9,011 nt of DNA from JAGQTE01 sp964648005 (GTDB taxonomy: Bacteria > Actinomycetota > Acidimicrobiia > Acidimicrobiales > Acidimicrobilacustridaceae). The stretch is from NCBI GenBank assembly GCA_964648005.1, contig CAZYKR010000187.1:1-9011 (forward strand), read 5' to 3'. The notes under the pieces are model-generated. The model was not told the origin of the DNA. It worked only from the letters and a program-made list of their open reading frames with translations, and did no database searches. A program made the translations under genes and the position numbers. Of the stretch, positions 1-6,723 are shown piece after piece (the stretch's first letter is position 1; every line of letters starts with the position of its first letter).

Positions 1-431
1 GCCTTGGCCCACTCGATCTCCTGGACGACGGCGATGGTGGACAGCGTCGTGGCGGCGCCGCGCTCGAGCAGCGAGCCCACGAGGCGCAGCTTGCGATCGA
101 GCAGCTCCGGCGGGGTGCGGCGGTCGTCCGCCCACGCCGCCCGCAACGCGCCGTAGGCGACGGCGTGGAACGTGCCGGCGGTGATGCCGTCGCGCAGACC
201 GAGCGCGCGCAGGCGATCGGTCAGCTCGCCCGCCGCCTTGCGGGTGAACGTCAACGCAAGTACGTGGCGGGCGTCGAGCTCCTCGGTGCTGCAGCGGTGC
301 GCGATCCGGCGCGTCAGCACACGCGTCTTGCCCGAGCCGGCGCCGGCCACGATGCACAGGGGGGCTGCCGGGCTGGTCACGGCGGCGCGCTGGGACGCCG
401 TCAGCCCGGCGAGCAGTGCGGTCACCTCCAT
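1..431 (-). CDS. UvrD2-like SF1 DNA helicase, N-terminal part (runs off window)
   Basis: This is an ATP-dependent 3'-5' superfamily 1A DNA helicase acting in DNA repair or replication. Only the first 143 codons are present, against roughly 650-700 in the family. Visible are a Q-motif glutamine (SQRAAV, Q14), the Walker A loop AGAGSGKT (residues 29-36, K35), motif Ia as TFTRKAAGEL (61-70), and TFHAVAY (87-93). The TFHxxAYxxLR segment and the EIEWAK stretch at the window edge resemble mycobacterial UvrD2 more than UvrD1/PcrA; this is family recall. The C-terminal HRDC and cysteine motifs that would confirm UvrD2 lie outside. The ATG at 431-429 is preferred because a TACGGT hexamer sits 7 bases upstream. 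An in-frame GTG at 440 would overlap that hexamer. The gene is divergent from the PH-domain gene. Confidence 0.93.
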   Translation of the reverse strand, partial: MEVTALLAGLTASQRAAVTSPAAPLCIVAGAGSGKTRVLTRRIAHRCSTEELDARHVLALTFTRKAAGELTDRLRALGLRDGITAGTFHAVAYGALRAAWADDRRTPPELLDRKLRLVGSLLERGAATTLSTIAVVQEIEWAK

Positions 432-438
432 CGGCGCC

Positions 439-444
439 ACCGTA
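439..444 (-). promoter_or_regulatory. Candidate -10 element of the helicase gene
   Basis: On the minus strand TACGGT (TANNNT) is followed by 7 bases and then the ATG at 431. No Shine-Dalgarno sequence lies between them. This spacing would start transcription on or next to the start codon, as in leaderless actinobacterial mRNAs. I see no clear TTGACN -35 box at the usual distance. Assignment is by motif and spacing only. Confidence 0.4.
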
Positions 445-507
445 CGCAACGGCGCCGGCGACGCCCACCGGGCGGCCGAACCGACGGGGTCGGCGAACCA
501 GCGAGGG

Positions 508-513
508 TACGCT
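508..513 (+). promoter_or_regulatory. Candidate -10 element of the PH-domain gene/operon
   Basis: TACGCT is followed by exactly 6 bases and then the GTG start at 520, the geometry expected for a leaderless transcript. There is no purine-rich ribosome binding site before the GTG. The element lies in the 88-bp divergent spacer, 63 bases from the corresponding hexamer of the helicase gene, so both promoters would share this short region. Confidence 0.45.
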
Positions 514-519
514 GCGGAC

Positions 520-1194
520 GTGCCGTACCCCGCAGACAACCTCCACAGCAACGAGGAGCTGGTGCTCGACCTGCACCCGCACTGGTGGACCGTGACGCCG
601 GCGTTCCTGTCGCTGCTCGCCGCCGTGGCCTTCGGCATCTTCGCCCTGTCGCTCGACGGGACCGGGTTCGGCACGCAGTCGTTGAGCGTCGCCGCCGCCA
701 TCGCCATCCTGGCGACGCTGGTGTGGTTCGGCATCCGCCTGCTGCAGCTGCGGTTCACCAACTTCGTGCTCACCAGCGACCGGGTCATCTACCGGCGCGG
801 CATCATCTCGAAGACCGGCATCGAGATCCCGCTGGACTCGATCAACGCCATCCACTTCAGCCAGCGATTCTGGGAGCGCATGCTCGGGTTGGGTGACCTC
901 CGCATCGATTCGGCGTCGATCGCCGGCCAGAGCGAGTTCGAGAACATCCGCCATCCCAACCAGGTGCAAAACCAGATCTACCTGGAGATGGAGAGCAACG
1001 AGAACCGCAAGTTCGACCGACTGGGCGGCCACGTCGACACGGCGATGAACGCCATGGCGCAGCAGCACGCCGCGCAGACGCCGCAGCCGACCGTGCCCGA
1101 GCAGCTCGAGCACCTCTCGCGGCTGCGCGACCAGGGGATCCTCACCGAGGAGGAGTTCGCGGCGAAGAAGACCGAGCTCCTCGGTCGCATGTGA
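520..1194 (+). CDS. Membrane PH-domain (bPH2/YdbT-like) protein with C-terminal SHOCT motif
   Basis: The product is a 224-residue inner-membrane protein of unknown exact role. Two hydrophobic helices (about residues 25-45 and 56-76) form a hairpin. A bacterial PH-like domain follows (about 78-165), with the typical run LTSDRVIYRRGIISK and then IPLDSINAIHF. A polar linker (about 166-187) leads to a SHOCT motif at the end, with EHLSRLRDQGILTEEEF and a terminal KKTELL. bPH2 domains sit next to membranes and SHOCT motifs occur at the ends of many otherwise unrelated proteins, thought to mediate oligomerisation or interaction. The GTG at 520 is chosen because the product then begins with MPYP just ahead of the conserved LDLHPHWW segment, and because a -10-like hexamer lies 6 bases upstream. 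The stop overlaps the next start by 4 bases. Confidence 0.88.
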   Translation: MPYPADNLHSNEELVLDLHPHWWTVTPAFLSLLAAVAFGIFALSLDGTGFGTQSLSVAAAIAILATLVWFGIRLLQLRFTNFVLTSDRVIYRRGIISKTGIEIPLDSINAIHFSQRFWERMLGLGDLRIDSASIAGQSEFENIRHPNQVQNQIYLEMESNENRKFDRLGGHVDTAMNAMAQQHAAQTPQPTVPEQLEHLSRLRDQGILTEEEFAAKKTELLGRM

Positions 1195-1904
1195 CGCGTG
1201 CCGTGCCGTCGTCGCGCGTCGTGTCGCTCGTCCCGTCCGTGACCGAGTCGCTCCTGGCCTGGGGTCTCGAACCGGTCGCCGTCACCCGGTTCTGCGAGCA
1301 CCCCGAGCTCCCGTCGGTGGGGGGCACCAAGGATCCTGACATCGCCTCGATCGTGGCGATGCGGCCCGACCTCGTCGTGGTCAACACCGAAGAGAACCGA
1401 CGACACGACGCCGAGGCTCTGGCCGCTGCCGGGGTCGAGGTGCTGGCGCTCGACATCGACACGGTCGACGACGTCGCGCCTGCACTGGAGGCGCTGGCGA
1501 AGGCCTGCGGCCTGGACGTCGTCGTCCCCTCGCTCGATCTCGCGGTCGATCCGCCGGCGCGGGTGCGGGCCTTCGTCCCGATCTGGCGGCGCCCGTGGAT
1601 GGCCCTGGGACCAACCTGCTACGGCACCTCCCTGCTCGCCCGGATCGGCGTCGACGTCGTGCAGCCCGAGGGCGCGGCCGACCAGCGGTACCCCACCGTC
1701 GATCTCGACGCCGCCATCGCCGCGTCGCCCGATGTGGTGCTGGCGCCGTCGGAGCCCTACCCGTTCGCCGAGCGTCACGTCGCCGAGCTCGCCGTCGTGG
1801 CGCCGGTCCACCTCGTCGACGGCAAGGACCTGTTCTGGTGGGGATGGCGGACGCCCTCGGCGATCGACCGGCTCGGTCATCTCGTCGATCGGTGGGCGGC
1901 GTGA
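1191..1904 (+). CDS. BtuF-like helical-backbone metal-receptor protein lacking a signal peptide
   Basis: The 237-residue protein has the fold of ABC-transporter periplasmic proteins for cobalamin or iron chelates (BtuF/TroA superfamily). The first beta strand RVVSLVPSVTES (9-20) starts almost at the N-terminus. There is no Sec signal, lipobox or membrane helix, so the protein should be cytosolic. Landmarks are RFCEHPELPSVGGTKD (33-48), RPDLVVVNTEENRR (58-71), IWRRPWMALG (131-140) and LVDGKDLFWWGWRT (208-221). These match an uncharacterised signal-less subfamily often labelled cobalamin-binding or ABC substrate-binding protein. No permease or ATPase is nearby, so a transport role is doubtful. 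The GTG at 1191 gives a 4-base overlap with the preceding stop. GTG 1203 is an alternative start. The ligand is unknown. Confidence 0.85.
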   Translation: MTRAVPSSRVVSLVPSVTESLLAWGLEPVAVTRFCEHPELPSVGGTKDPDIASIVAMRPDLVVVNTEENRRHDAEALAAAGVEVLALDIDTVDDVAPALEALAKACGLDVVVPSLDLAVDPPARVRAFVPIWRRPWMALGPTCYGTSLLARIGVDVVQPEGAADQRYPTVDLDAAIAASPDVVLAPSEPYPFAERHVAELAVVAPVHLVDGKDLFWWGWRTPSAIDRLGHLVDRWAA

Positions 1905-2557
1905 GCGGCCGGGTCGCCGCCTTCGTGGCCATCGTGGCGGCCATCGCGGCGGTGGTCGTCTATGTGGTGCGCGCCGACATCGACCGGCGCAACGCCGACC
2001 ACGGCGCGTCGTTGAGCACGGTCAGCACCTACCCGTCGCCTCCGCCGCCCGGTGGTGGCGCGACGTCGATGGCCCCGGGGTCGACGACGCCATTGCCCGC
2101 GCCGGGCGCGCTCACCGGATCGTCCCTGGCGATCGCGCTCGAGCAGCGCATCCGCACCGAGACCGGGTGGACCCACAAGGTGACGTGTGATCCTGCCGGC
2201 GCGGTCGCCGTGGGATCGGTGCTGAGCTGCACCGCCGCCACCGAGCCGCCGATTCGCGAGGTGGCGCCGAGCTCGATCATCGCCGTCGTTGTGGCGTCCG
2301 ACCGTGCGGTCGCGGCGCGAGGACGCGGCGGACCGTTCAGCGCCGACGTGCTGCTCGGCGAACCCGATCAGACGTGCGCCGCCATGCTCGACGCCGGGTA
2401 TCCGTACGTCTCGGCCCTGGCGTGGTGGTGGCTCCACGACCGGCCGCCCGCGCTGCTGGAGGGCGAGGTGCTCGACCGTCCGTGCGTCGAGACCTACGAT
2501 CCTGCCGCCGTCGATGCCGTCTTCGCCGCCGCCGTCGGCCCCGATCTCGGCGCCTGA
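1901..2557 (+). CDS. Membrane-anchored four-cysteine protein, DUF4333-like
   Basis: The 218-residue product has an N-terminal hydrophobic helix (about 5-23) with little positive charge before it, so it is a membrane anchor or an uncleaved signal. A Pro/Gly/Ser/Thr linker (about 35-73) would span the cell envelope. The first globular part (74-130) has the DUF4333-like pattern VTCDPAGAVAVGSVLSCTA, with C96 and C110 likely paired. The second part (about 155-207) contains CAAMLDAGYPYVSALAWWW followed by the RPC at C195, resembling a short actinobacterial secreted motif (GxxYxxAVxYW, then GIPCETVY). C159 and C195 are the second candidate disulfide. Function is unknown. The GTG start at 1901 overlaps the previous stop by 4 bases, indicating translational coupling. 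The stop lies 17 bp from the convergent galK stop, with no terminator hairpin visible between. Confidence 0.72.
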   Translation: MSGRVAAFVAIVAAIAAVVVYVVRADIDRRNADHGASLSTVSTYPSPPPPGGGATSMAPGSTTPLPAPGALTGSSLAIALEQRIRTETGWTHKVTCDPAGAVAVGSVLSCTAATEPPIREVAPSSIIAVVVASDRAVAARGRGGPFSADVLLGEPDQTCAAMLDAGYPYVSALAWWWLHDRPPALLEGEVLDRPCVETYDPAAVDAVFAAAVGPDLGA

Positions 2558-2574
2558 GGCCGCGTCCGCAGCAT

Positions 2575-3645
2575 TCAGCGCAGGCGAGCGCCGTCGACGG
2601 CGCGCACCCGCCACCCTCGGGCTTCCCGGCCCGACGGCAGCCTCACGAGGTCGTCGGCGACCTGCGCCACCGTGCCCGGCTCGACGAGGGCGACGACGCA
2701 ACCGCCGAAGCCGGCGCCGGTGAGTCGGGCGCCGTACACCCCGGGCATGGCGACCAGCTCGTCGACCAGCGCGTCGAGCGCGGGGCTGGACACAGCGAAG
2801 TCGTCGCGCAGCGACACGTGGCTCGCCACGAAGCACTGTCCGACCGTCGTCAGGTCGTCGGCGCGCAGTGCCTGCACCGTGCTGCGGACCCGGGCGCACT
2901 CGGAGATCACATGGCGGGCGCGGGCGCGGTCGGTCGGATCGGGCACGGCGGCCAGGTCGTCGGGTGCGGCGTGGGCGAGCGGTCCGATCGCTGCGGCGGC
3001 GCGCTCGCAGGCGGCGCGCCGCTCGGCGTAAGCCGAGCCGACGAGGGTGCGAGCCTGCCCGGAATGCACGACGGCGACCTCCACGCCATCGGGCAGCCGC
3101 ACGGGCTCGACGGTGCCGGCGGCGAAGTCCATCAACAAGGCGTGGTCCGCCACCCCGCTCGTCGATGCCAACTGGTCCATCACGCCGCAGGGCACCCCCG
3201 ATGCCACCTGCTCGGCGCGCTGGCACAGCGCGGCCAGCTCGGACGGTGTGCCGTCGAAGCCCAGCGCCAACGCCACCGCCACCTCGAGCGACGCGCTCGA
3301 CGAGAGACCGGCGCCGAGCGGCACGGTCGAACGCACGACCCCGTCGAACCCGGGCACGTCGTGGCCCGCCGCCTCGAGCTCGTGCACGACACCGGCGGCG
3401 TAGCGCGCCCACGGCGGGGTGACCGCCGCCGGATCGTCGATGTGGGTCGCCAAGGTGGCGGCGCCGGTGGTGGCGGTGCTCGCCAGGCGGATGACGCCAC
3501 CGCCGCGGCGTCCCTCGACCCGGGTGCCGAGGTCGATGGCCATCGGCAGGGCCACGCCGCCGGCGTAGTCGGTGTGATCGCCGATCAGGTTCACCCGGCC
3601 CGGCGCCCACGCCCGTACGACGACCCGGTCCGATGACGCACTCAC
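2575..3645 (-). CDS. galK: Galactokinase
   Basis: This GHMP-family cytosolic kinase phosphorylates alpha-D-galactose at C1 using ATP, a step of the Leloir pathway. The product has 356 residues, slightly below the usual 380 or so. All three family signatures are present: the sugar-binding APGRVNLIGDHTDYAGG (14-30), the phosphate-binding loop PLGAGLSSSASLEVA (109-123), and LTGAGFGGC (308-316). The catalytic-base region is CGVMDQLAS, with D157. The first signature has Asp at position 23 where the standard galactokinase motif GEHTDY has Glu. The GTG at 3645 overlaps the galT stop by 4 bases, so galT and galK are probably one translationally coupled unit. The frame remains open upstream into galT, but residues before this start show no family similarity. 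Confidence 0.95.
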   Translation of the reverse strand: MSASSDRVVVRAWAPGRVNLIGDHTDYAGGVALPMAIDLGTRVEGRRGGGVIRLASTATTGAATLATHIDDPAAVTPPWARYAAGVVHELEAAGHDVPGFDGVVRSTVPLGAGLSSSASLEVAVALALGFDGTPSELAALCQRAEQVASGVPCGVMDQLASTSGVADHALLMDFAAGTVEPVRLPDGVEVAVVHSGQARTLVGSAYAERRAACERAAAAIGPLAHAAPDDLAAVPDPTDRARARHVISECARVRSTVQALRADDLTTVGQCFVASHVSLRDDFAVSSPALDALVDELVAMPGVYGARLTGAGFGGCVVALVEPGTVAQVADDLVRLPSGREARGWRVRAVDGARLR

Positions 3646-4532
3646 GAACGGTCCCCGGCGGCGCGCAGCGCTGCGGCGGCGTCGGCCGGTTCGACCGGGT
3701 TGACGTACACCTGGGCACCGACCTCGGCGGCGGCCACGAAGCGCGGGGTCCCCGGTCCGCGCCACAGCGGGGCGATGTGCACGTGCAGCCAGAACTCCGG
3801 CGCCGACCCGTCGGTCGGCTGCTGGTGGATCCACAGCATGTAGGGCATGGCGGCGTCGAACAGGGCGTCGAGCCGGCCCAGCGCGTCGACGAGCACCGCC
3901 GCCAGGTCGTCGCGCTCGTCGGGGGGCAGCGACACCAGGTCGGGCCGGCGTGCCGTCGGCGCCACGACCAGCTCATACGGCCACGACGCTGCCCACGGGA
4001 CGAAGGCGCGCGCGCTCCCAGCCGCGCAGACGAGGCGGTCGGTCGACGCGCCGTGCGGCCCGTCGCCGAGCGCCTCGGCGAACCCGTCTGCGGTGATCTC
4101 GGCGGCGAGGCGGGGCGGGATCGTCTCGTAGGCGTAGATCTGCCCGTGCGGATGGGCGATCGTCGCGCCGACCTCGGGTCCTCGGTTCTCGAAGCACAGC
4201 ACGCTGGCCACGTCGGCGCGGTCGCCGAGCGCTGCCGTGCGCTCGGCCCACAGGTCGACCACCTTGCGGGCACCGGCGACGCCGAGCGACGCGAAGGTGT
4301 CGTCGTGGTCGTCGGTGTAGAGCACCACCTCGCACCGATCGCCCGGCATCGACGGCCACCGGTTGGGGAACCACCGGACGTCGTACGGCTCGGGGGCTTC
4401 CCGTCCGCCGGGGCAGAAGGGGCATCCGGTGGCCGGCAGGTTCGGTCGAGCCTGGCGGGCCGCGACGACGATCACCTGGTCGCCGGTGAGGGGATCGTGG
4501 CGGATCGGCACGGCTACCGGTTCGTCCTGCAT
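3642..4532 (-). CDS. galT: Galactose-1-phosphate uridylyltransferase
   Basis: The enzyme swaps UMP between UDP-glucose and galactose-1-phosphate, giving UDP-galactose and glucose-1-phosphate in the Leloir pathway. The 296-residue product belongs to the HIT superfamily. Visible are RHDPLTGDQV (11-20), the metal-site pair CPFC (C37, C40), FPNRWPSM (55-62), FENRGPEVGATIAHPHGQ with the active-site HPHGQ (127-131; H129 carries the uridylyl group by analogy), and the C-terminal WLHVHIAPL (249-257; H250, H252), like the second metal-site histidines of E. coli GalT. It is shorter than the E. coli enzyme (348), but all core motifs are in place. It starts at ATG 4532 with no Shine-Dalgarno sequence. 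It is the first gene of the galT-galK unit and is divergent from the alpha/beta hydrolase gene across a spacer with an operator-like palindrome. Confidence 0.95.
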   Translation of the reverse strand: MQDEPVAVPIRHDPLTGDQVIVVAARQARPNLPATGCPFCPGGREAPEPYDVRWFPNRWPSMPGDRCEVVLYTDDHDDTFASLGVAGARKVVDLWAERTAALGDRADVASVLCFENRGPEVGATIAHPHGQIYAYETIPPRLAAEITADGFAEALGDGPHGASTDRLVCAAGSARAFVPWAASWPYELVVAPTARRPDLVSLPPDERDDLAAVLVDALGRLDALFDAAMPYMLWIHQQPTDGSAPEFWLHVHIAPLWRGPGTPRFVAAAEVGAQVYVNPVEPADAAAALRAAGDRS

Positions 4533-4541
4533 CGGCGGGCC

Positions 4542-4547
4542 AACCTA
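4542..4547 (-). promoter_or_regulatory. Candidate -10 element of galT
   Basis: On the minus strand TAGGTT (TANNNT) lies 9 bases before the galT ATG, and no ribosome binding site intervenes. This would give a leaderless or nearly leaderless galT-galK mRNA. No good -35 is visible at 16-18 bp. The neighbouring palindrome at 4572-4587 would lie just upstream of the expected -35 position. Confidence 0.35.
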
Positions 4548-4571
4548 GCGGCGGGCACGGCGGACCGATTC

Positions 4572-4587
4572 TTGACCGTCCGGTCAA
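4572..4587. promoter_or_regulatory. Perfect palindrome TTGACCGTCCGGTCAA, probable TetR-family operator
   Basis: Two 7-base arms (TTGACCG and CGGTCAA) flank a 2-base centre in the 75-bp spacer between galT and the alpha/beta hydrolase gene. Short palindromes with ACCG..CGGT half-sites are typical of TetR-family regulators of lipid and acyl-CoA genes. The left arm is also a good -35 box (TTGACC) for the hydrolase gene. Eighteen bases later GAGGAT could act as a weak -10, placing the transcript start at the GTG. A bound repressor would cover that promoter. No regulator gene lies in the window, so the cognate protein is unknown. Confidence 0.6.
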
Positions 4588-4607
4588 GGTCCGGCGAGGA
4601 TGATCCC

Positions 4608-5510
4608 GTGCCGGTCATCAGCGCCAACGCCATCGACATCTGCTTCGAGGTCTACGAGCCGGGTCACGACGGACCGCTCGATGGGCCGTCGGGCACGACG
4701 CGCGAGACCGTCGTGTTCGTGTCCGGGCTGGGTTCGCAGATGATCACCTGGGAGCCGGAGTTCTTCGCCCCGCTGCTCGACGCCGGTCACCGCGTGGTGC
4801 GCTTCGACAACCGCGACGTCGGGCTGTCGTCCAAGGTCGACACGACGCTGACCATCGACGACCTGCTGGGCGCACTGGGCGGTGCGGCGGTCGAGGCGCC
4901 GTATCTGCTCTCGGACATGGCCGCCGACCTCCTCGCCCTGGTGGATGCCTTGGATCTCGACCGGGTCCATGTCGTCGGGTCCTCGATGGGCGGGATGATC
5001 GCCCAGACCTTCGCCATCGAGCATCGCGACCGCCTGGCATCGCTGACGTCGATCATGTCGACCACCGGCGAGCCGGACGTCGGGGCCCCCGACCCCGCCA
5101 TCCTCGGCGTCCTCCTGGCCCCGTCGCCTGCCGACCGCGACGGCGCCATCGAACACACGGTGACGACGCATCGCGCCATCGGCAGCCCCACCCTGTTCGA
5201 CGAGGAGCGGGCGCGCCGGAAGGCGGCGCTCGCCTACGACCGGTGTCACCACCCCCGCGGCACGCTCAACCAGATCGTGGCCATCGCGCTCTCCGGCGAT
5301 CGGGCCGCCGGCCTGGCGGCCCTCGACGCGCCGACGCTCGTCGTCCACGGCGAGGCGGACCCGCTCGTCGGCGTCTCCGGGGGCAGGCGCACGGCCGAAC
5401 TGGTCGTGGGGTCGACGCTGCAGGTCCACGACGAGATGGGCCACGACATCCCGAGCGACCTCTGGCCCGAGGTGACCGGGGCCATCGCGCAGCTGGTGGC
5501 GCGAGCCTGA
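4608..5510 (+). CDS. Alpha/beta-fold hydrolase, RdmC-like esterase
   Basis: The 300-residue serine hydrolase has no signal peptide, so it is cytosolic. The oxyanion region is FVSGLGSQ (37-44). RFDNRDVGLSS (65-75) follows, and the nucleophile elbow is GSSMGG with S126. The acid is D251 in HGEADPLV and the base is H279 in EMGHDIP, so the triad is complete. The RFDNRD.G and MGHD.P motifs are those of the RdmC/aclacinomycin methylesterase-like group common in actinobacteria; the true substrate is unknown. GTG 4608 is preferred because the protein then begins at its first strand and GAGGA at 4596-4600 sits 7 bases upstream as a ribosome binding site. The same bases could instead form a -10 element of a leaderless promoter. 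The racemase gene follows 64 bp downstream in the same direction. Confidence 0.88.
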   Translation: MPVISANAIDICFEVYEPGHDGPLDGPSGTTRETVVFVSGLGSQMITWEPEFFAPLLDAGHRVVRFDNRDVGLSSKVDTTLTIDDLLGALGGAAVEAPYLLSDMAADLLALVDALDLDRVHVVGSSMGGMIAQTFAIEHRDRLASLTSIMSTTGEPDVGAPDPAILGVLLAPSPADRDGAIEHTVTTHRAIGSPTLFDEERARRKAALAYDRCHHPRGTLNQIVAIALSGDRAAGLAALDAPTLVVHGEADPLVGVSGGRRTAELVVGSTLQVHDEMGHDIPSDLWPEVTGAIAQLVARA

Positions 5511-5563
5511 GCGTCGACGCCGCCGCCCGGCCGCGTCGCGCTGACCAACACAACCACCGACCT

Positions 5564-5570
5564 GGGGAGG
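5564..5570 (+). promoter_or_regulatory. Strong Shine-Dalgarno sequence of the racemase gene
   Basis: GGGGAGG, followed by AACC, precedes the GTG at 5575. It is the clearest ribosome binding site in the window and fixes that GTG as the start. It contrasts with several neighbours that have no leader, and suggests this gene is translated from an mRNA begun upstream, possibly at the hydrolase promoter. Confidence 0.7.
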
Positions 5571-5574
5571 AACC

Positions 5575-6723
5575 GTGGCCGGACCACTGCAAGGCATCAA
5601 GGTGCTCGAGATCGCCGGGATCGGTCCCGGACCGTTCGCCGCCATGCTGCTCGCCGACCTGGGCGCCGACGTCCTGCGCATCGACCGGGCGGACCGCGTC
5701 TCCGGCACGACGCCCGAGTGGCCGAACCTCGACGTGCTCAACCGGGGCCGCCGCTCGGTCGGCATCGACCTCAAGAGCGAGGCCGGCGTCGAGGCGCTGC
5801 TCGAGCTCGTGGAGCAGGCCGACGTGCTGATCGAAGGGTTCCGCCCCGGCGTCACGGAACGGCTCGGGTTCGGCCCCGACGTCTGCCTGACCCGCAACGA
5901 GCGGCTCGTCTACGGCCGCATGACCGGATGGGGCCAGGACGGGCCCTACGCCCAGGCGGCGGGCCACGACATCAACTACATCGCCCTCGCCGGCGCGCTC
6001 GAGTCCATCGGCCGTGCCGGCGAGCCGCCGCTGCCGCCGCTCAACCTGGTCGGGGACTTCGGTGGTGGTGGGATGTTCCTGGTCGTCGGCGTGCTCGGCG
6101 CGCTGGTCGAGCGTCAGCGCTCGGGCCAGGGGCAGGTCGTCGACGCCGCCATGGTCGACGGCGCCGCCATCTTGATGACGATGTTCCACGCCTTTCGGGC
6201 GATGGGCATCTGGGCCGACGAGCGCGGGACCAACCTGCTCGACACGGGCGCCCACTTCTACGAGGTGTACGAGACGGCCGACGCCAAGTTCGTGTCGGTG
6301 GGGTCGATCGAGCCGCAGTTCTACGCGCAGCTCGTGGAGCTGAGCGGGCTCGGTGCCGACGGCGACCTGCCGCACCAGATGGACAAGGGGCAGTGGCCCG
6401 CGCTGAAGGAGCGCCTCGCCGCCATCTTCAAGACCAAGACGCGCGACGAGTGGTGCGCCGTCATGGAGCACACCGACGTGTGCTTCGCGCCGGTTCTGTC
6501 GATGGTCGAGGCGCCGGCGCACCCGCACAACGTGCATCGTCAGACCTTCGTCGAGGTCGACGGCGTGACCCAGCCCGCCCCGGCACCGCGCTTCAGCCGG
6601 ACGCCGGGCGAGATCCAGCGGCCGCCGGCCCATCCCGGTCAGCACACCGACGAGGCGCTGGCCGACTGGGGCATGCCCGCCGAGCGCATCGCCGCGCTGC
6701 GCGACGACGGCGCCATCGCCTGA
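5575..6723 (+). CDS. Alpha-methylacyl-CoA racemase, CaiB/BaiF CoA-transferase family
   Basis: The enzyme is predicted to interconvert the 2R and 2S forms of 2-methyl-branched acyl-CoAs, allowing beta-oxidation of branched lipids or steroid side chains. The 382-residue protein opens with MAGPLQGIKVLEIAGIGPGP, close to mycobacterial MCR. Residues matching the MCR active site are present: R38, R90, H131 in AAGHDINY, D161 in NLVGDFGGGG, Y229 in AHFYEVYE, and E246 in GSIEPQFY. Conserved H131 and D161, the proton-transfer pair of MCR, argue for a racemase over a CoA-transferase, which uses an aspartate in a different motif. The length is slightly above MCR (about 360). It lies 64 bp behind the alpha/beta hydrolase and may share its transcript. 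Confidence 0.9.
   Translation: MAGPLQGIKVLEIAGIGPGPFAAMLLADLGADVLRIDRADRVSGTTPEWPNLDVLNRGRRSVGIDLKSEAGVEALLELVEQADVLIEGFRPGVTERLGFGPDVCLTRNERLVYGRMTGWGQDGPYAQAAGHDINYIALAGALESIGRAGEPPLPPLNLVGDFGGGGMFLVVGVLGALVERQRSGQGQVVDAAMVDGAAILMTMFHAFRAMGIWADERGTNLLDTGAHFYEVYETADAKFVSVGSIEPQFYAQLVELSGLGADGDLPHQMDKGQWPALKERLAAIFKTKTRDEWCAVMEHTDVCFAPVLSMVEAPAHPHNVHRQTFVEVDGVTQPAPAPRFSRTPGEIQRPPAHPGQHTDEALADWGMPAERIAALRDDGAIA

Noticed and set aside
172..519. A longer N-terminus for the PH-domain protein.
   Set aside because: This stretch overlaps the helicase N-terminus on the other strand, whose Walker A loop is clear, and its plus-strand translation has no family similarity.
2558..2574. Possible bidirectional terminator between the convergent cysteine-protein and galK genes.
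   Set aside because: The 17-bp gap shows no inverted repeat long enough for a stem and no T-run.
1877..4273. A 798-codon open frame on the minus strand across the trio's last gene, galK and galT.
   Set aside because: It is out of frame with galK and galT on the same strand, and antisense to the cysteine protein. Its translation is Arg/Ala/Gly-rich low-complexity sequence with no motifs. Long stop-free shadow frames are expected at this GC content.
5511..5520. GCGTCGACGC perfect 10-bp palindrome right after the hydrolase stop.
   Set aside because: It is short, built from very common GC-rich words, and does not match a known operator or terminator pattern.
5266..6645. A 459-codon minus-strand open frame antisense to the racemase and hydrolase genes.
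   Set aside because: The plus-strand proteins have complete catalytic motifs, while the antisense translation has none and is a composition artefact.
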